Assembly (NCBI GenBank): GCA_016235265.1
Contig: JACRLI010000030.1
Coordinates: forward strand, 28,797-92,796
Direction of reading: 5' to 3'
Source of the DNA: Candidatus Eisenbacteria bacterium
GTDB lineage: Bacteria > Eisenbacteria > RBG-16-71-46 > JACRLI01
DNA: 64,000 nt
The notes beneath the pieces were generated by a model, which was not told the DNA's origin, ran no database searches, and was given only the letters and a program-made list of their open reading frames with translations. The translations under genes were made by a program, and so were the position numbers. Below are positions 17,101 through 25,538 of the stretch, in pieces (position 1 is the first letter of the stretch; each line of letters begins with the position of its first letter).

Positions 17101-18320
17101 CCGGCGATGGTGAAGTTGGCGTGGCTCGAATCGGAGCCCACGTGGCCGGCCGCGTCATGCGCGATGGCGCGCACGCGGGCCGTGGCCGAGGGCAGCCCGC
17201 CAAGGGTCCAGGAGTAACTGCCGCTGTTGGCCAGGCCGGTGGCGATGACATTCGGGAAGGTGGCGCCGCCGTCCACCGAGTAGGCCAGGTCCACCGAGGT
17301 CACGCCCACGGCGTCGGTGGCGGTCCAGGTGATGTTGTGCGCGGAACCGAGGGCCCAGCTTTCGCCGCCCACCGGGGAGGTGATGGTGACCACCGGGGGA
17401 ATGGTGTCGCCGGCGCCCGCGTCGCGGCGCGTGACCCAGATGGCCGCGTTCATGAACACCGAGCTGTCGGTGGTGCCGGCCTCGGTCCATCCGGTGAAGA
17501 GCGTGTTGCCGGGCTGGCCCGTGCCGTCGTCCATGGGGCTGCTGTCGCCGACGAAGACGATGCGTCCATTGCCGTACACCGAGCTGGCCACCATCGCCTG
17601 GGTGGTGCCGGCCTGCGAGGCGCCGTTCATCCAGACGTTGCCGCGCACCGTGGGATTGGTCGCCGGGTACAGGGTGAAGGTGTTGCCGGCGTGGAAGGAC
17701 AGGTTGCTCACCGTGCCAAACGGTCCGTGGATGATGGAGTCCGTGGGTGAGCTGGACACGTTGGTCGAGACCTGGCTGATGCTGTTGCTGGGATCGCCGG
17801 TCACGCCCCAGTGCACGCCCAGGACGTGGCCCGGGTCCAGGGCGTTGTACACCCGCGGCGAGTCCCAGCCGTCGCTGTCGCGGTCCGAGGAGTTGTGGTC
17901 GCCCACCGCCACGATGCCGCCCCCGTTGCGCAGGAACGCGAAGATCGCGGTTGTCTCCGCCGCGGAGAATGGGTTCTGCGGCTCGGGGATGATGAACACG
18001 TCGTAGTTGGAGAGGTCGTGGGGGTTGGCCATGTTGCCGTAGGTGATGCCATAGGCCGAGGTGAGCGTGGCCACCGTATAGCCGCGCTTGACCATCGCCA
18101 CGCCCCACGCGGAGATGCCGCCGAGCCAGTAGTTCTCGGCCGTGCCCGCGGTGATGCCAGTCTGCGCCGGCGCCGGAACGGGCATGTCCGTGTCGATGAT
18201 CCAGTCGGACTGGCCGGCGGTCTCGCTCTTGGTGAAGTCGAACAGGGCCTTCTTGGGCGCCGCCAGGGCGGGCGCGGAGATCAGCAGGACGAGCAGCAGC
18301 ACGGAGATGACCGGACGCAT
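14130..18320 (-). CDS. Giant secreted multidomain surface protein with FlgD-like tail
   Basis: A 1396-residue exported protein. Signal peptide 1-21 is followed by an N-terminal domain (~25-300) like the GATase/DUF4350-type hydrolase fold (SNYDVFIIPEPQNPF, IVAVGDHNSSDRDSDGWD, IVFVGDSSPMDD). Next are two tandem ~180-residue modules (~306-665), each an Ig-like GGESW-NITWTATD domain plus an InlB-type repeat (AGANGSI and GYHVADVLVNG), then a third InlB-type repeat (~665-730). A long Ser/Thr/Gly beta-helix-like region (~730-1180) follows, then another InlB-type repeat and a FlgD-like Ig tail ending GMYFLRLQTQWG. It is likely an adhesin or surface enzyme; no catalytic site can be named. ATG 18320 follows GGGAAAGGG. 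Confidence 0.8.
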   Translation of the reverse strand: MRPVISVLLLVLLISAPALAAPKKALFDFTKSETAGQSDWIIDTDMPVPAPAQTGITAGTAENYWLGGISAWGVAMVKRGYTVATLTSAYGITYGNMANPHDLSNYDVFIIPEPQNPFSAAETTAIFAFLRNGGGIVAVGDHNSSDRDSDGWDSPRVYNALDPGHVLGVHWGVTGDPSNSISQVSTNVSSSPTDSIIHGPFGTVSNLSFHAGNTFTLYPATNPTVRGNVWMNGASQAGTTQAMVASSVYGNGRIVFVGDSSPMDDGTGQPGNTLFTGWTEAGTTDSSVFMNAAIWVTRRDAGAGDTIPPVVTITSPVGGESWALGSAHNITWTATDAVGVTSVDLAYSVDGGATFPNVIATGLANSGSYSWTLGGLPSATARVRAIAHDAAGHVGSDSSHANFTIAGWTITASAGANGSIAPSGTIGVADGASPTFTMTPVAGYHVADVLVNGISEGAAAGYTFAPVHANQTISVSFAVNTSDTQAPVVTVTAPVGGESWAIGSSQNITWTATDNVGVTSVDLAYSSNGGATFPTVIASGIANSGSHAWTVAGLPTATARVRVTAHDGAGNAGRDSSHANFALTGWTVTATAGANGSISPGGAIGVGDGATPSFAITPSAGYHVADVLVNGGSVGAVTDYTFPAVHADQTISASFDPSSYTVNITTVGGGTVAKSPDQPDYLGGSTVQLTANPTVGWVFAGWSGDASGATNPLNVLIDGNKNITATFSQHAYVWNQAGTAAYGTATNWTPTRTTPATDDVLIFNGGGMVTVTGVPAQTIGQLQLSNNSSVALQPSAAVTLALSGASGLALDVAAGSALLLNGTSALTLQLSAGTTGTVRGAVTVGGAAHRMIVGSASGLSFQSGAVLTLGTGFSGNFFGTGVAPGALNSAVFQSGSLMIQSAGANPFGASAPNAVTVFQHGSRFRMDGSLTPSVSGRTYADFELNNAAASLAPTGSNAWIMDSLIVSAGTLNLGSLTGGGTLKGNVVVRSGATLTFSPAGALTLALGGTAPQAILVQGTLNTSATSNIAVNNASGVSLLSNVTLSGGLMFALGNLTTGGSALTMGSTGSVSGAAQSTGWVVGNLHRSMAAGAPTVRFDVGDALRYSPATVTMSGNSGVFDLAATCATPDHPSLAASDLDPAKSVNRWWSLTPTGTPSFTGYDVTLAYPAGDVDGGASTAAFLVRRYSGGWNPTAIGARTATSTQATGLTGWGDFAVAEFKVPSYTITATAGSNGSITPSGAVSVNVGGSQHFSITPAPAYVVADVLVDGVSVGPDTAYTFTNVTANHTIDVAFTSGVIVGVGGGPRVLALYPSRPNPSTGSVTLRFSLPEGGRAVLEVMDVGGRVVRRVDEPFPAGPHSWTWDGRTTAGSRAGAGMYFLRLQTQWGTKTGRLVRVG
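16323..17403 (-). repeat. Tandem 540-bp duplication inside the surface-protein gene
   Basis: Two adjacent units of about 540 bp (180 codons) encode nearly the same Ig plus InlB module. Shared words include GGESWA, NITWTATD, GVTSVDLAYS and GYHVADVLVNG. The DNA is visibly similar as well (GTGGCGGTCCAGGTGATGTT at ~16788 and ~17325), which suggests a fairly recent duplication. Confidence 0.75.
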
Positions 18321-18577
18321 GGATACCCTTTCCCGGATGGCGGAGCGCGATGTTGGTCTGGGGGCAAGTGCGGCGGTCGCGAACCGGGGATGGCTCCCAC
18401 GGCCTGCCAGCGGGCGTCCGACGCGATGGTCCTCGTGATCGAGACAATTATATCATGCGCGGCCGGGGAACGGCCACGGGAATGGGGGCGGGGATGGGGA
18501 CGAGAACGGGGACAGGATTACGCGTCGCGCGGGTGGGGCTGCCGGTTCAGGCCCGCTCCGCCCCGTCCGCGCCGGCG

Positions 18578-19774
18578 CTATTCCGGAATTCTCAGCGCCA
18601 TCACCGTAATGTCGTCCCCCGGCTCCACCTCCCCCAGGAAGGCGTTGAGCCCGCCCAGGGTGCGGTCCACGATTCCGCGGGCCGACAGGTCCGGCGGCAG
18701 CCCGGCCAGCAGCGAAATGAGCCGCTCATCGCCGAACATCTCCCCCGCGGCGTTCTCCGCCTCGGTGACGCCGTCGGTGAAGAACACCAGCCGGTCCCCG
18801 GGCCGCAGGGTCACGCTGCCCTCCGCGTAGCCCAGGCCCTCGAAGGCCCCCACCACCGTGCCGCCCTCCTCCAGGGTCTCGCGCGCGCCCGAAGAGCGCA
18901 GCAGCAGCGGCGGGTTGTGCCCGGCGTTGGTGTAGCGCAGCGCGAGCGTGCGCTTGTCCAGGTGGGCCAGGAACATGGTCACGAACTTCCCGGTGGAGCC
19001 GGCGCCGGTGGCCAGCGCATTCACCGTGCCGGTGATGGCCGCGGTGGATTCCTTGTCGGCGGCCTGGGTGCGCAGCGAAGCCTGCAGCATGGAGCCCAGG
19101 AGCGCGGCGGGAAAGCCCTTGCCCGACACGTCGGCGATGGCCAGCAGCAGTCCGTGCTCGCCCGCGGGCATGACGTCGTAGAAGTCCCCGCTGACCTGCC
19201 GCGAGGAGATGTTCACCGCGTGGACCTCGAAGCCCGGGCCCGTGGGGAACACGTCCGGCAGGAACGACTGCTGGATGCGGCGGGCGAGCTGCAGCTCGCC
19301 GTCCTCGCGCGCCCGCTTCATGGCGTCGAGATAGTACCGGTTCGCCATGACGATCCCCATGAACAGCGTGGTGAAGATCAGGATGAACGCCAGGAACACG
19401 CCCAGGCTGCGCAGGGACCCCAGCAGGCGCAGCCCGAAGAAGGCCTCCGACACGAAGGCCGCCAGGAACGCCCCCGCGATGCTCAGGCTGCTGAAGAACG
19501 TGATCGTGTGCGCCACCGGCCGGGAGCCGTCGGGCAGCGGCCGGACCACGCGGGGAAACAGCGTGTGTTCCCCGACCCACATGGTCAGCGCGATGGTGTA
19601 GGTGAAGACCGCCGAGACGAGCATCAGCCCGGCCAGGTCGCCGGGCTTCCGGCCCAGGAGCAGCCCGAAGAGCAGGCCGAACCCGATCGCGATGAGCGGC
19701 GAGCGCCACAGCAGCGTGATCAGCCCGCGCACCGCGGAGCGGCGCGCGCTGGGGGTCCGGCGTTGGAGGCCCAT
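18578..19774 (-). CDS. Membrane-anchored SpoIIE-type (PP2C) serine phosphatase
   Basis: A 398-residue protein. The N-terminus (~20-150) has four predicted membrane helices; then a short coiled linker with ARRIQQSFLP, typical of RsbU-like phosphatases, leads to a C-terminal SpoIIE/PP2C domain (~195-397). The metal-binding acidic motifs are all present: SGDFYDV, IADVSGKG, FFTDGVTEAEN and GDDITVMAL. The family dephosphorylates anti-anti-sigma (STAS) proteins and so controls alternative sigma factors; no STAS or anti-sigma gene is in view. ATG 19774 is the first plausible start and has no clear ribosome site. It follows the GH13 stop by 28 bp, so it is probably translated from the same transcript. 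Confidence 0.88.
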   Translation of the reverse strand: MGLQRRTPSARRSAVRGLITLLWRSPLIAIGFGLLFGLLLGRKPGDLAGLMLVSAVFTYTIALTMWVGEHTLFPRVVRPLPDGSRPVAHTITFFSSLSIAGAFLAAFVSEAFFGLRLLGSLRSLGVFLAFILIFTTLFMGIVMANRYYLDAMKRAREDGELQLARRIQQSFLPDVFPTGPGFEVHAVNISSRQVSGDFYDVMPAGEHGLLLAIADVSGKGFPAALLGSMLQASLRTQAADKESTAAITGTVNALATGAGSTGKFVTMFLAHLDKRTLALRYTNAGHNPPLLLRSSGARETLEEGGTVVGAFEGLGYAEGSVTLRPGDRLVFFTDGVTEAENAAGEMFGDERLISLLAGLPPDLSARGIVDRTLGGLNAFLGEVEPGDDITVMALRIPE

Positions 19775-19802
19775 GGGCGGGGAGTGTAGCAGATGGATGC
19801 GG

Positions 19803-22800
19803 TCAGGGCTTGGCGGACGCCTCGAGCAGCACATCCACCCGGTAGCCGCCCGCCTCGGCCGCGCTCCGCCGTTCCTCGACCTGGCGCTCGATGTCGCGCA
19901 CCGCGGCGGCATCCGGAGCGCCCGCCGCGGCAACGTCCAGCAGCGCCCGCAGCGCCATCCACCACAGCAGCCGCTCGAAGGGCTCCTGGACCAGGTACTG
20001 CTCCCCCTCGTGCTCGTGCACGCCCACGGCCCACGCCGCGTTGGGATCGCGCAGCCAGCCGAAGGGGGATCCGGTTGGAGCCGGGCGCGGGCCCGCGTAC
20101 GGCGCCCACTCGGCGTGCGTGAACGCCGCGCGCACCCGCGCCGCCACGCGCCAGCGTTCCTCGCCCTCGACGCCCAGCGCGCCCAGTGCGTCGGCCAGCG
20201 GCTCCTGCAGGCGCATGGCGTCGAAGAGCGCCGAGGCGGCGGCGTCCGCGTGCACGGGATCCTGGTATCCGCCGAGGGCTTCCAGCGCGCACCACGCGAG
20301 CACCGTGGCCCAGGTCGCCGCGGCGTGATCCGGTGGAGCCGGCGCGGACGTGGGGGCGGACGCGGTCGCGGGCGCCGCCGCAGGCGACACCTCCGGCGCC
20401 ACACGGCCGGCCGGCGAGGGCGCCACCCCGGGCCTGGCCCCCGGCGCCACGCTTCGCACTGCCGCCGGCAGGACCTCGCGCGCCGCCTCCGGCCACGGCC
20501 CGGAGAACAACTTCTCGAGTGCGGGGACGCGCACCGCGGCTTCAAGGCGCGCGCGTAGCGCCGAACAGGCTGATTCCAGCCCGCCCCGCCATTCGCGCGA
20601 CGCCCCCAGGCCCACCGCCTGCCCGGCCTGCCCGGACGCGAAATGGCGCCCGGCCTCGAGGAACCTGCGCGTGCGGCGCACGGCCCTTTCCACGAGCGGC
20701 TCGAAGGCCGAGGGGGCGGCCGGGGCCGCGTCGGACCCCCCCGCCTTCGCAGCCGGCGCCGCAGCTTCCGCACCCTTCCCCGCACCCGCCTGCGCCAGCC
20801 CCCTCGCCAGCGCGGGCTCCAGCAGCGAACGCAGCGCGTCGTGGACCGGCTGCAGCTCCAGCTTGCGCAGCGCGTCGTCCAGGCTGGGCACGCCGTGGCC
20901 GGCCAGCATGTGGCTCAGCGCGCCCCACGGGCGCCCGCCGTCGTCGGGGATGTCGCGCCAGTCCAGGAGCACCCGGCAGGCGTAGCCGTCGAGCTTCAGG
21001 TGCATGCCGCGCTCGGCGAGGTCGCGGGCGCGGTGCACGTACTCGAGGCCGCTGCGCGCGTCGCGGAAGGCCACCAGGCCGCCCGGATCGGCGCCCAGCC
21101 CGAAGGCCTCCCCCAGGCTCCTCTGTCGGAGGATCCGCGAGCCGTCGGGGGCCTTGGTGGCGTAGGCGCACGATACGCGGATCCAGCCTCGGGTGCCGGC
21201 GTGGCGGTTGTTGTAGACCACCAGGCCGCGCTCTTCGCCGCGCCGGTTGGAGTAGGCGTACACGTCCTCGTTCACGTGGCCGGCGTCGGTGTAGAAGTCG
21301 TACAGCAGGAAGTCCTGCGCGTCGGCGAACAGCGGCCGGCGGTGCAGCAGCGGGAAGATCTCGCGCTCGTGACGCCCCACCAGCCACGGATCGGGCTGCT
21401 CGTCGTAGTAGGCGCGGCGGTACTCCATGCCGTACTTCTCGGTGAGCCCTTCGATCTGGCCGTGTCCGAACATCGGCAGGCCGGGCAGCGTGATCATCAG
21501 GGTGCACACGCCGAAGTACTTGTCGCCCTTGCCGAACTGATCCACGGATGTCCGCTCGTCGGGGTTGCTCATGAAGTTGACGAAGCGCTTGAGCACCTCG
21601 GGGTCGAACTCGAGCGTGTTCTTCATGACGCTGCGGTAGTTGGCGTTCTCCTCGTCGCGCAGCATGTTCATGAAGGCGCTGTTGTAGACGCGGTGCATCC
21701 CCAGGGTGCGCACGAAGTAGCCTTCCATGAGCCAGAAGGCCTCGGCCAGCAGCAGCGTGTTGGGGGCCTCCGCGGCTACGCGATCCACCACCTCGCGCCA
21801 GAACTCTGCGGGCATGGCGGCGTTGAATTCCGCGCGGGTCAGCCCGTGCTCGGCGCGCGTGGGAATGGCCCCGCCGGAGCCTGGCTCGGGGAACCACAGC
21901 CTCTGGTAGTGGCGCTTGGTGAGCGTCATCGCCGCGTCGAAGCGGATGATGGGAAACTGCCGCGCCACGTGCAGGATCGTCTGGATCACCGCCTCGCGCA
22001 CTTCCGGGTTGAGGTAGTCCAGCTGGGCGGTGTCGTTCCACGGCATCGCGGTGCCGTCGTTGCCGTGGTAGAAGTAGCGCGTCTCGCCGGTGTGACGGTC
22101 CAGCCGCCGGAACACCACCGACGCGTCGGTGCGATCGTAGTAGTGGTCCTCGATCTTGATCTCCACGCGCCCGTCGTTGGAGAGGTCCGGCCCGTTGAAG
22201 CTGTACGCCGGGAAGGGCAGGTGGCGAAGCTGCACGAACCACTCGGGGTGGCGGATCACCCACGGCGCGTCAATACCGACATGATTGGGCACCATGTCGC
22301 TGGCCAGGCGCAGGCCCCGCGCCGCGGCACGCTCGCGCAGGCCGGCGAAGGCCTCCTCCCCGCCCAGGTCCTGCGCGATCACGTAGTCGTCCAGCGAATA
22401 CGCCGAGGCCACCGCGTCGGGATTGCCGCACAGGCGCTTGATCCGCTGCGAGGCGCGGCTGCGCTCCCAAACCCCGATCAGCCACAGCGAGTTGATGCCG
22501 CGGCGCACCAGTGCATCCAGTTCCTCGTCGGGGACCTGGTCCAGGCGGGTGATGGCCCTGCCGCAGCGGCGCGAGAGCTGGTCCAGCCACACGTACACCG
22601 TCTTGGCGATGAGCACCGTGCGCGGCATCCAGTCCAGGTCGCGGCTGAATCGCTCGTATTCGGGGTCCAGCCCCGCGTAGGAAACGACCCAATCGCGCCC
22701 CGACGGCCCCAGTCCCGGCGGGGCCCCGCCGAACTGCCGCGCCGGGTGATAGCGCAGGAAGATGGCCAGCTCCTCCTCCTTGAGCACGTCCAGGGCGGTG

Positions 22801-23531
22801 AGCAGGCGGCGCACGAAGTCGCCCAGCAGCGGCTCCCACTCATCGCGGATGTAGGCCAGCTGGCCCTCCAGCGAGTCGGGCGAGGCCAGCGCGGGCGCAC
22901 GCAGCAGGTCCACCAGGTTGCGGTCCCCGGGCCCGAACCGCGGGCGGGTGTCGAACCAGGCGCGCAGCGCGCCGGTGATCTCGCGATAGGCGGTGCCGGT
23001 GGCCAGTGCGCGGTCGTCGAACAGCTCGGCGAAGGGCCGGAAGGCCGGGTTCAGGTTGGCCAGCCACAGCAACATCATCTCTTCGAGGGCCACCGCGCGG
23101 TGCGGCACGCCGCCGGTGGCGCCGGCGAGCCACTCGGAGGCGCGGACCGTGCCGCGATACACCGGCACCACCGGGAACTCATCGGCGAAGGCCAGCAGCG
23201 CCCGGTCCAGCGCCTCGCGGCCCAGGCGCGCCTCGAACCACGGCAGCGCGTCGGTGAGGGCGCGGGGGTCGCGCTGCGCCCGGTACAGCGCCACCATGGC
23301 GTGCAGCGCCTCGTCAATGAGACCCATGGCGTAGAGCGCCCCGGGGTTGACCGCCAGCTCGGGATGCTGCCGCGCGCCGCGGACCGTGTTGATGCGGTGG
23401 GCGAAGTCGCGCGCGGCGTCCACGCCGGCGAAGACCACGTTCCCGCTCAGGACGAACAGGAGCGCGTCGAAGGCATAGCGGTCGCGCGCGGCGCGGGAGA
23501 CGTGGAACTCGAAGACCGGCTCGGGGGTCAT
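19803..23531 (-). CDS. Large GH13-like alpha-amylase-family protein with extra N- and C-terminal regions
   Basis: A 1242-residue protein without a signal peptide. The central TIM-barrel region (~380-870) has GH13 signatures: region I SDMVPNHVG (~410), region II IIRFDAAMTLTK with the nucleophile Asp (~530), region III LLLAEAFW with the acid Glu (~598), and region IV NFMSNPDE (~652). In region IV the usual His before the Asp is Pro. The first ~380 residues are a helical region of unknown type (FHVSRAARDRYAFD at the start). The last ~370 residues are Ala/Pro-rich with predicted helices. Substrate is unknown; an intracellular glycogen/maltodextrin enzyme or a maltosyltransferase-like role is possible. 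ATG 23531 has no clear ribosome site but marks the start of conserved-looking sequence. Confidence 0.75.
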   Translation of the reverse strand: MTPEPVFEFHVSRAARDRYAFDALLFVLSGNVVFAGVDAARDFAHRINTVRGARQHPELAVNPGALYAMGLIDEALHAMVALYRAQRDPRALTDALPWFEARLGREALDRALLAFADEFPVVPVYRGTVRASEWLAGATGGVPHRAVALEEMMLLWLANLNPAFRPFAELFDDRALATGTAYREITGALRAWFDTRPRFGPGDRNLVDLLRAPALASPDSLEGQLAYIRDEWEPLLGDFVRRLLTALDVLKEEELAIFLRYHPARQFGGAPPGLGPSGRDWVVSYAGLDPEYERFSRDLDWMPRTVLIAKTVYVWLDQLSRRCGRAITRLDQVPDEELDALVRRGINSLWLIGVWERSRASQRIKRLCGNPDAVASAYSLDDYVIAQDLGGEEAFAGLRERAAARGLRLASDMVPNHVGIDAPWVIRHPEWFVQLRHLPFPAYSFNGPDLSNDGRVEIKIEDHYYDRTDASVVFRRLDRHTGETRYFYHGNDGTAMPWNDTAQLDYLNPEVREAVIQTILHVARQFPIIRFDAAMTLTKRHYQRLWFPEPGSGGAIPTRAEHGLTRAEFNAAMPAEFWREVVDRVAAEAPNTLLLAEAFWLMEGYFVRTLGMHRVYNSAFMNMLRDEENANYRSVMKNTLEFDPEVLKRFVNFMSNPDERTSVDQFGKGDKYFGVCTLMITLPGLPMFGHGQIEGLTEKYGMEYRRAYYDEQPDPWLVGRHEREIFPLLHRRPLFADAQDFLLYDFYTDAGHVNEDVYAYSNRRGEERGLVVYNNRHAGTRGWIRVSCAYATKAPDGSRILRQRSLGEAFGLGADPGGLVAFRDARSGLEYVHRARDLAERGMHLKLDGYACRVLLDWRDIPDDGGRPWGALSHMLAGHGVPSLDDALRKLELQPVHDALRSLLEPALARGLAQAGAGKGAEAAAPAAKAGGSDAAPAAPSAFEPLVERAVRRTRRFLEAGRHFASGQAGQAVGLGASREWRGGLESACSALRARLEAAVRVPALEKLFSGPWPEAAREVLPAAVRSVAPGARPGVAPSPAGRVAPEVSPAAAPATASAPTSAPAPPDHAAATWATVLAWCALEALGGYQDPVHADAAASALFDAMRLQEPLADALGALGVEGEERWRVAARVRAAFTHAEWAPYAGPRPAPTGSPFGWLRDPNAAWAVGVHEHEGEQYLVQEPFERLLWWMALRALLDVAAAGAPDAAAVRDIERQVEERRSAAEAGGYRVDVLLEASAKP

Positions 23532-24016
23532 GGGGGCGATACTACCATGTTGCCGTGCCGTCGGCCGGGCCGCCTGCGGCTCGGTGCCCCGGGGTCTTCG
23601 AGGCACGCCCTCCGCCGCCGGGTGCCCGCCGGGGTTGTTTCATCCGATGATGGAGCAAACTAGCTCAGCGCATTGAGTAGTCCGCGGGGCCTTCCGTGCG
23701 AACCCTCGCGGGAGCAGCGAACCCACAATCCGCCCCGCGGCTCGTAAAAGGTGCGTGCGCATGGCGGGGAGCATGAGTAGCCGGGCTGGTGAGTGGCGCG
23801 TGAAGGCGCGGCACCAGAACCACTCAACTCATTGTCCCGCATGGTCTTTCCGGGCCATTCCGTGGACCCAGGCTGCGGGTGCAGCGGGCCCGGCCCCCGG
23901 CCCCGCCCGCGGGGCACGTCGCAGCCCGTATGACCTGCGTCATGTTCACGGCCCGAATCACCCGGCAGGATGTTGCGCGAACCCCGGTGCCACCGGTCCC
24001 AACACAGGAGGAACGA
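23532..24016. other. Intergenic region, divergent promoters expected
   Basis: This 485-bp gap lies between the start of the GH13-like gene (minus) and the octahaem cytochrome gene (plus). It must hold promoters for both, but none stands out. The word TAGCTCAGC at 23669 recalls a tRNA D-arm, but no cloverleaf forms. An AGGAGG at 24006 is the ribosome site of the cytochrome gene. Confidence 0.4.
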
Positions 24017-25354
24017 ATGTCCAGGCTGGCCACTACCTTGATCGCGCTCACGGTCCTGCTCCCCGCCGCTGGCGGGAACCCGGCGCGCGCGCAGGCTCCC
24101 TCCACCGCGCCCGCGGTCGCACCGGCTCCCGCACCCCCGGTGCCACCACCCAGCGACGCCTGCGTGGACTGTCATTCCCGCAACACCCCCGGCGCCGTGG
24201 CCGACTGGAAGCTGAGCAAGCACAGCGCCGCCGGCGTGGGCTGCGCCGAGTGCCATGGGGACGGGCACAGGATCAACAGCGACGCCGCGAAGGCCCTCCT
24301 GCCCACGCCCGAGACGTGCGCCCGCTGCCACGCCGGGCGCGTGGAGCAGTTCAAGCACGGCAAGCACGCGGCGGCGTGGACGGTGATGAACGCCATGCCC
24401 ACCATCCACTGGCAGCCCATGGCGATGATCGACGGCATGAAGGGTTGCGGCGGCTGTCACAAGATCGGGATCAAGAGCGAGGCGGAGGCCAGGAAGCTGG
24501 CCACCGAGGGCCGCGGTTTCGGCATGGGCAGCTGCGACGCGTGCCACACGCGCCACACGTTCTCGGTGCAGGAAGCGAGGCGCCCCGAGGCCTGCCAGAC
24601 GTGCCACATGGGCTTCGACCACCCGCAGTGGGAGATGTACTCCGCCTCCAAGCACGGCGTGCGCAACGCGCTCAAGCAGCAGGGCGCGCTGCCCCCCAGC
24701 GCCTCGGCTCCCACCTGCCAGGACTGCCACATGGGCGACGGCAACCACGAGGTGCGCACCGCGTGGGGCTTCCTGGGCGTCCGCCTGCCGCTGCCCGCGG
24801 ACAAGCAGTGGGCCGCCGACCAGGTCACCATCCTGCAGGGCCTGGGCGTGCTGGACCCGGCCGGCAAGCCCACCGCGCGGCTGGAGGCGGTCAAGGCCGC
24901 CGACGTGGCGCGCCTGGACGAAGAGAGCTTCCGGAAGGAGCGCGACAAGATGATGGAGGCCTGCGCGAAGTGCCACTCGCGCACCTTCGCCGCGGAGCAG
25001 ATGTCCAAGGGCGACGACATGATCCGGGAGGCCGATCACCTGATGGCCGAGGGCATCCGCACCGTGGCCGCCCTCTACAAGGATGGCGCGCTGGCCCAGC
25101 CGAAGACCTACGCGGCGGCCTTCCCCGACCTGCTCACCTTCCACGACGCGCCCACGGCGATCGAGCAGAGGCTGTTCGTGATGTTCCTGGAGCACCGCAT
25201 GCGCACGTTCCAGGGCACGTTCCACGCCAGCCCCGACTACGCGCTGTGGTACGGCTGGAGCGAGATGCGCCGCGACCTGACCGAGATCAAGGAACAGGCG
25301 GCACAGCTGCGCCGGGAACATGGCGGGGGCAGGAAGGCGGCGGCGAAGCGATAG
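24017..25354 (+). CDS. Octahaem c-type cytochrome of the hydroxylamine-oxidoreductase-like superfamily
   Basis: A 445-residue exported cytochrome. The signal peptide ends ARAQ, a Pro/Ala linker follows, and then eight CXXCH haem sites: CVDCH, CAECH, CARCH, CGGCH, CDACH, CQTCH, CQDCH and CAKCH. Haem spacing, the long helical C-terminus without haems, and words such as WEMYSASKHG and SPDYALWYGWSEM match the HAO/octahaem reductase superfamily. Members oxidise hydroxylamine or hydrazine, or reduce nitrite or tetrathionate; direction cannot be read from sequence. Whether the cross-linking Tyr of true HAO is present cannot be decided here. ATG 24017 has a good AGGAGG. It faces the extracellular-electron-transfer operon, with a shared hairpin between the ends. 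Confidence 0.85.
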   Translation: MSRLATTLIALTVLLPAAGGNPARAQAPSTAPAVAPAPAPPVPPPSDACVDCHSRNTPGAVADWKLSKHSAAGVGCAECHGDGHRINSDAAKALLPTPETCARCHAGRVEQFKHGKHAAAWTVMNAMPTIHWQPMAMIDGMKGCGGCHKIGIKSEAEARKLATEGRGFGMGSCDACHTRHTFSVQEARRPEACQTCHMGFDHPQWEMYSASKHGVRNALKQQGALPPSASAPTCQDCHMGDGNHEVRTAWGFLGVRLPLPADKQWAADQVTILQGLGVLDPAGKPTARLEAVKAADVARLDEESFRKERDKMMEACAKCHSRTFAAEQMSKGDDMIREADHLMAEGIRTVAALYKDGALAQPKTYAAAFPDLLTFHDAPTAIEQRLFVMFLEHRMRTFQGTFHASPDYALWYGWSEMRRDLTEIKEQAAQLRREHGGGRKAAAKR

Positions 25355-25455
25355 TTCGCGTGCACGGCGGGGCGCCGGGTTGCGCGAGGTCCGCGCTTCG
25401 CTTGCGCCCGATGCGGGAGCGCCCGCATCCCAGGCACTCCCTCCCCCGATGGGCT

Positions 25456-25484
25456 GGGCCCGGGTGGCATGGCCACCCGGGCCC
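25456..25484. terminator. Bidirectional hairpin between octahaem gene and redox operon
   Basis: A perfect 13-bp stem, 25456-25468 with 25472-25484, and a three-base loop. It lies between the stop of the octahaem cytochrome (25354) and the end of the outer-membrane barrel gene (25539). Confidence 0.65.
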
Positions 25485-25538
25485 TCGCTTCGCTTCGCCC
25501 TGGGGGTAGATCCTGCGGCGGCAGCCGCGTCCAGTTCC

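Noticed and set aside
14115-17750. Long plus-strand open frame of more than 1200 codons opposite the giant surface protein
   Set aside because: It is His/Arg/Gly-rich antisense shadow of a G+C-rich gene; the minus-strand product has a signal peptide, domains and a FlgD-like tail.
18578-20785. N-terminal extension of the SpoIIE gene to 20785
   Set aside because: The extra ~335 residues are Arg/Pro-rich shadow of the GH13-like gene on the same strand in another frame; ATG 19774 starts the real protein.
23640-23760. tRNA-like words (TAGCTCAGC and GGTTCG-like on the other strand)
   Set aside because: No acceptor stem or cloverleaf could be formed on either strand.
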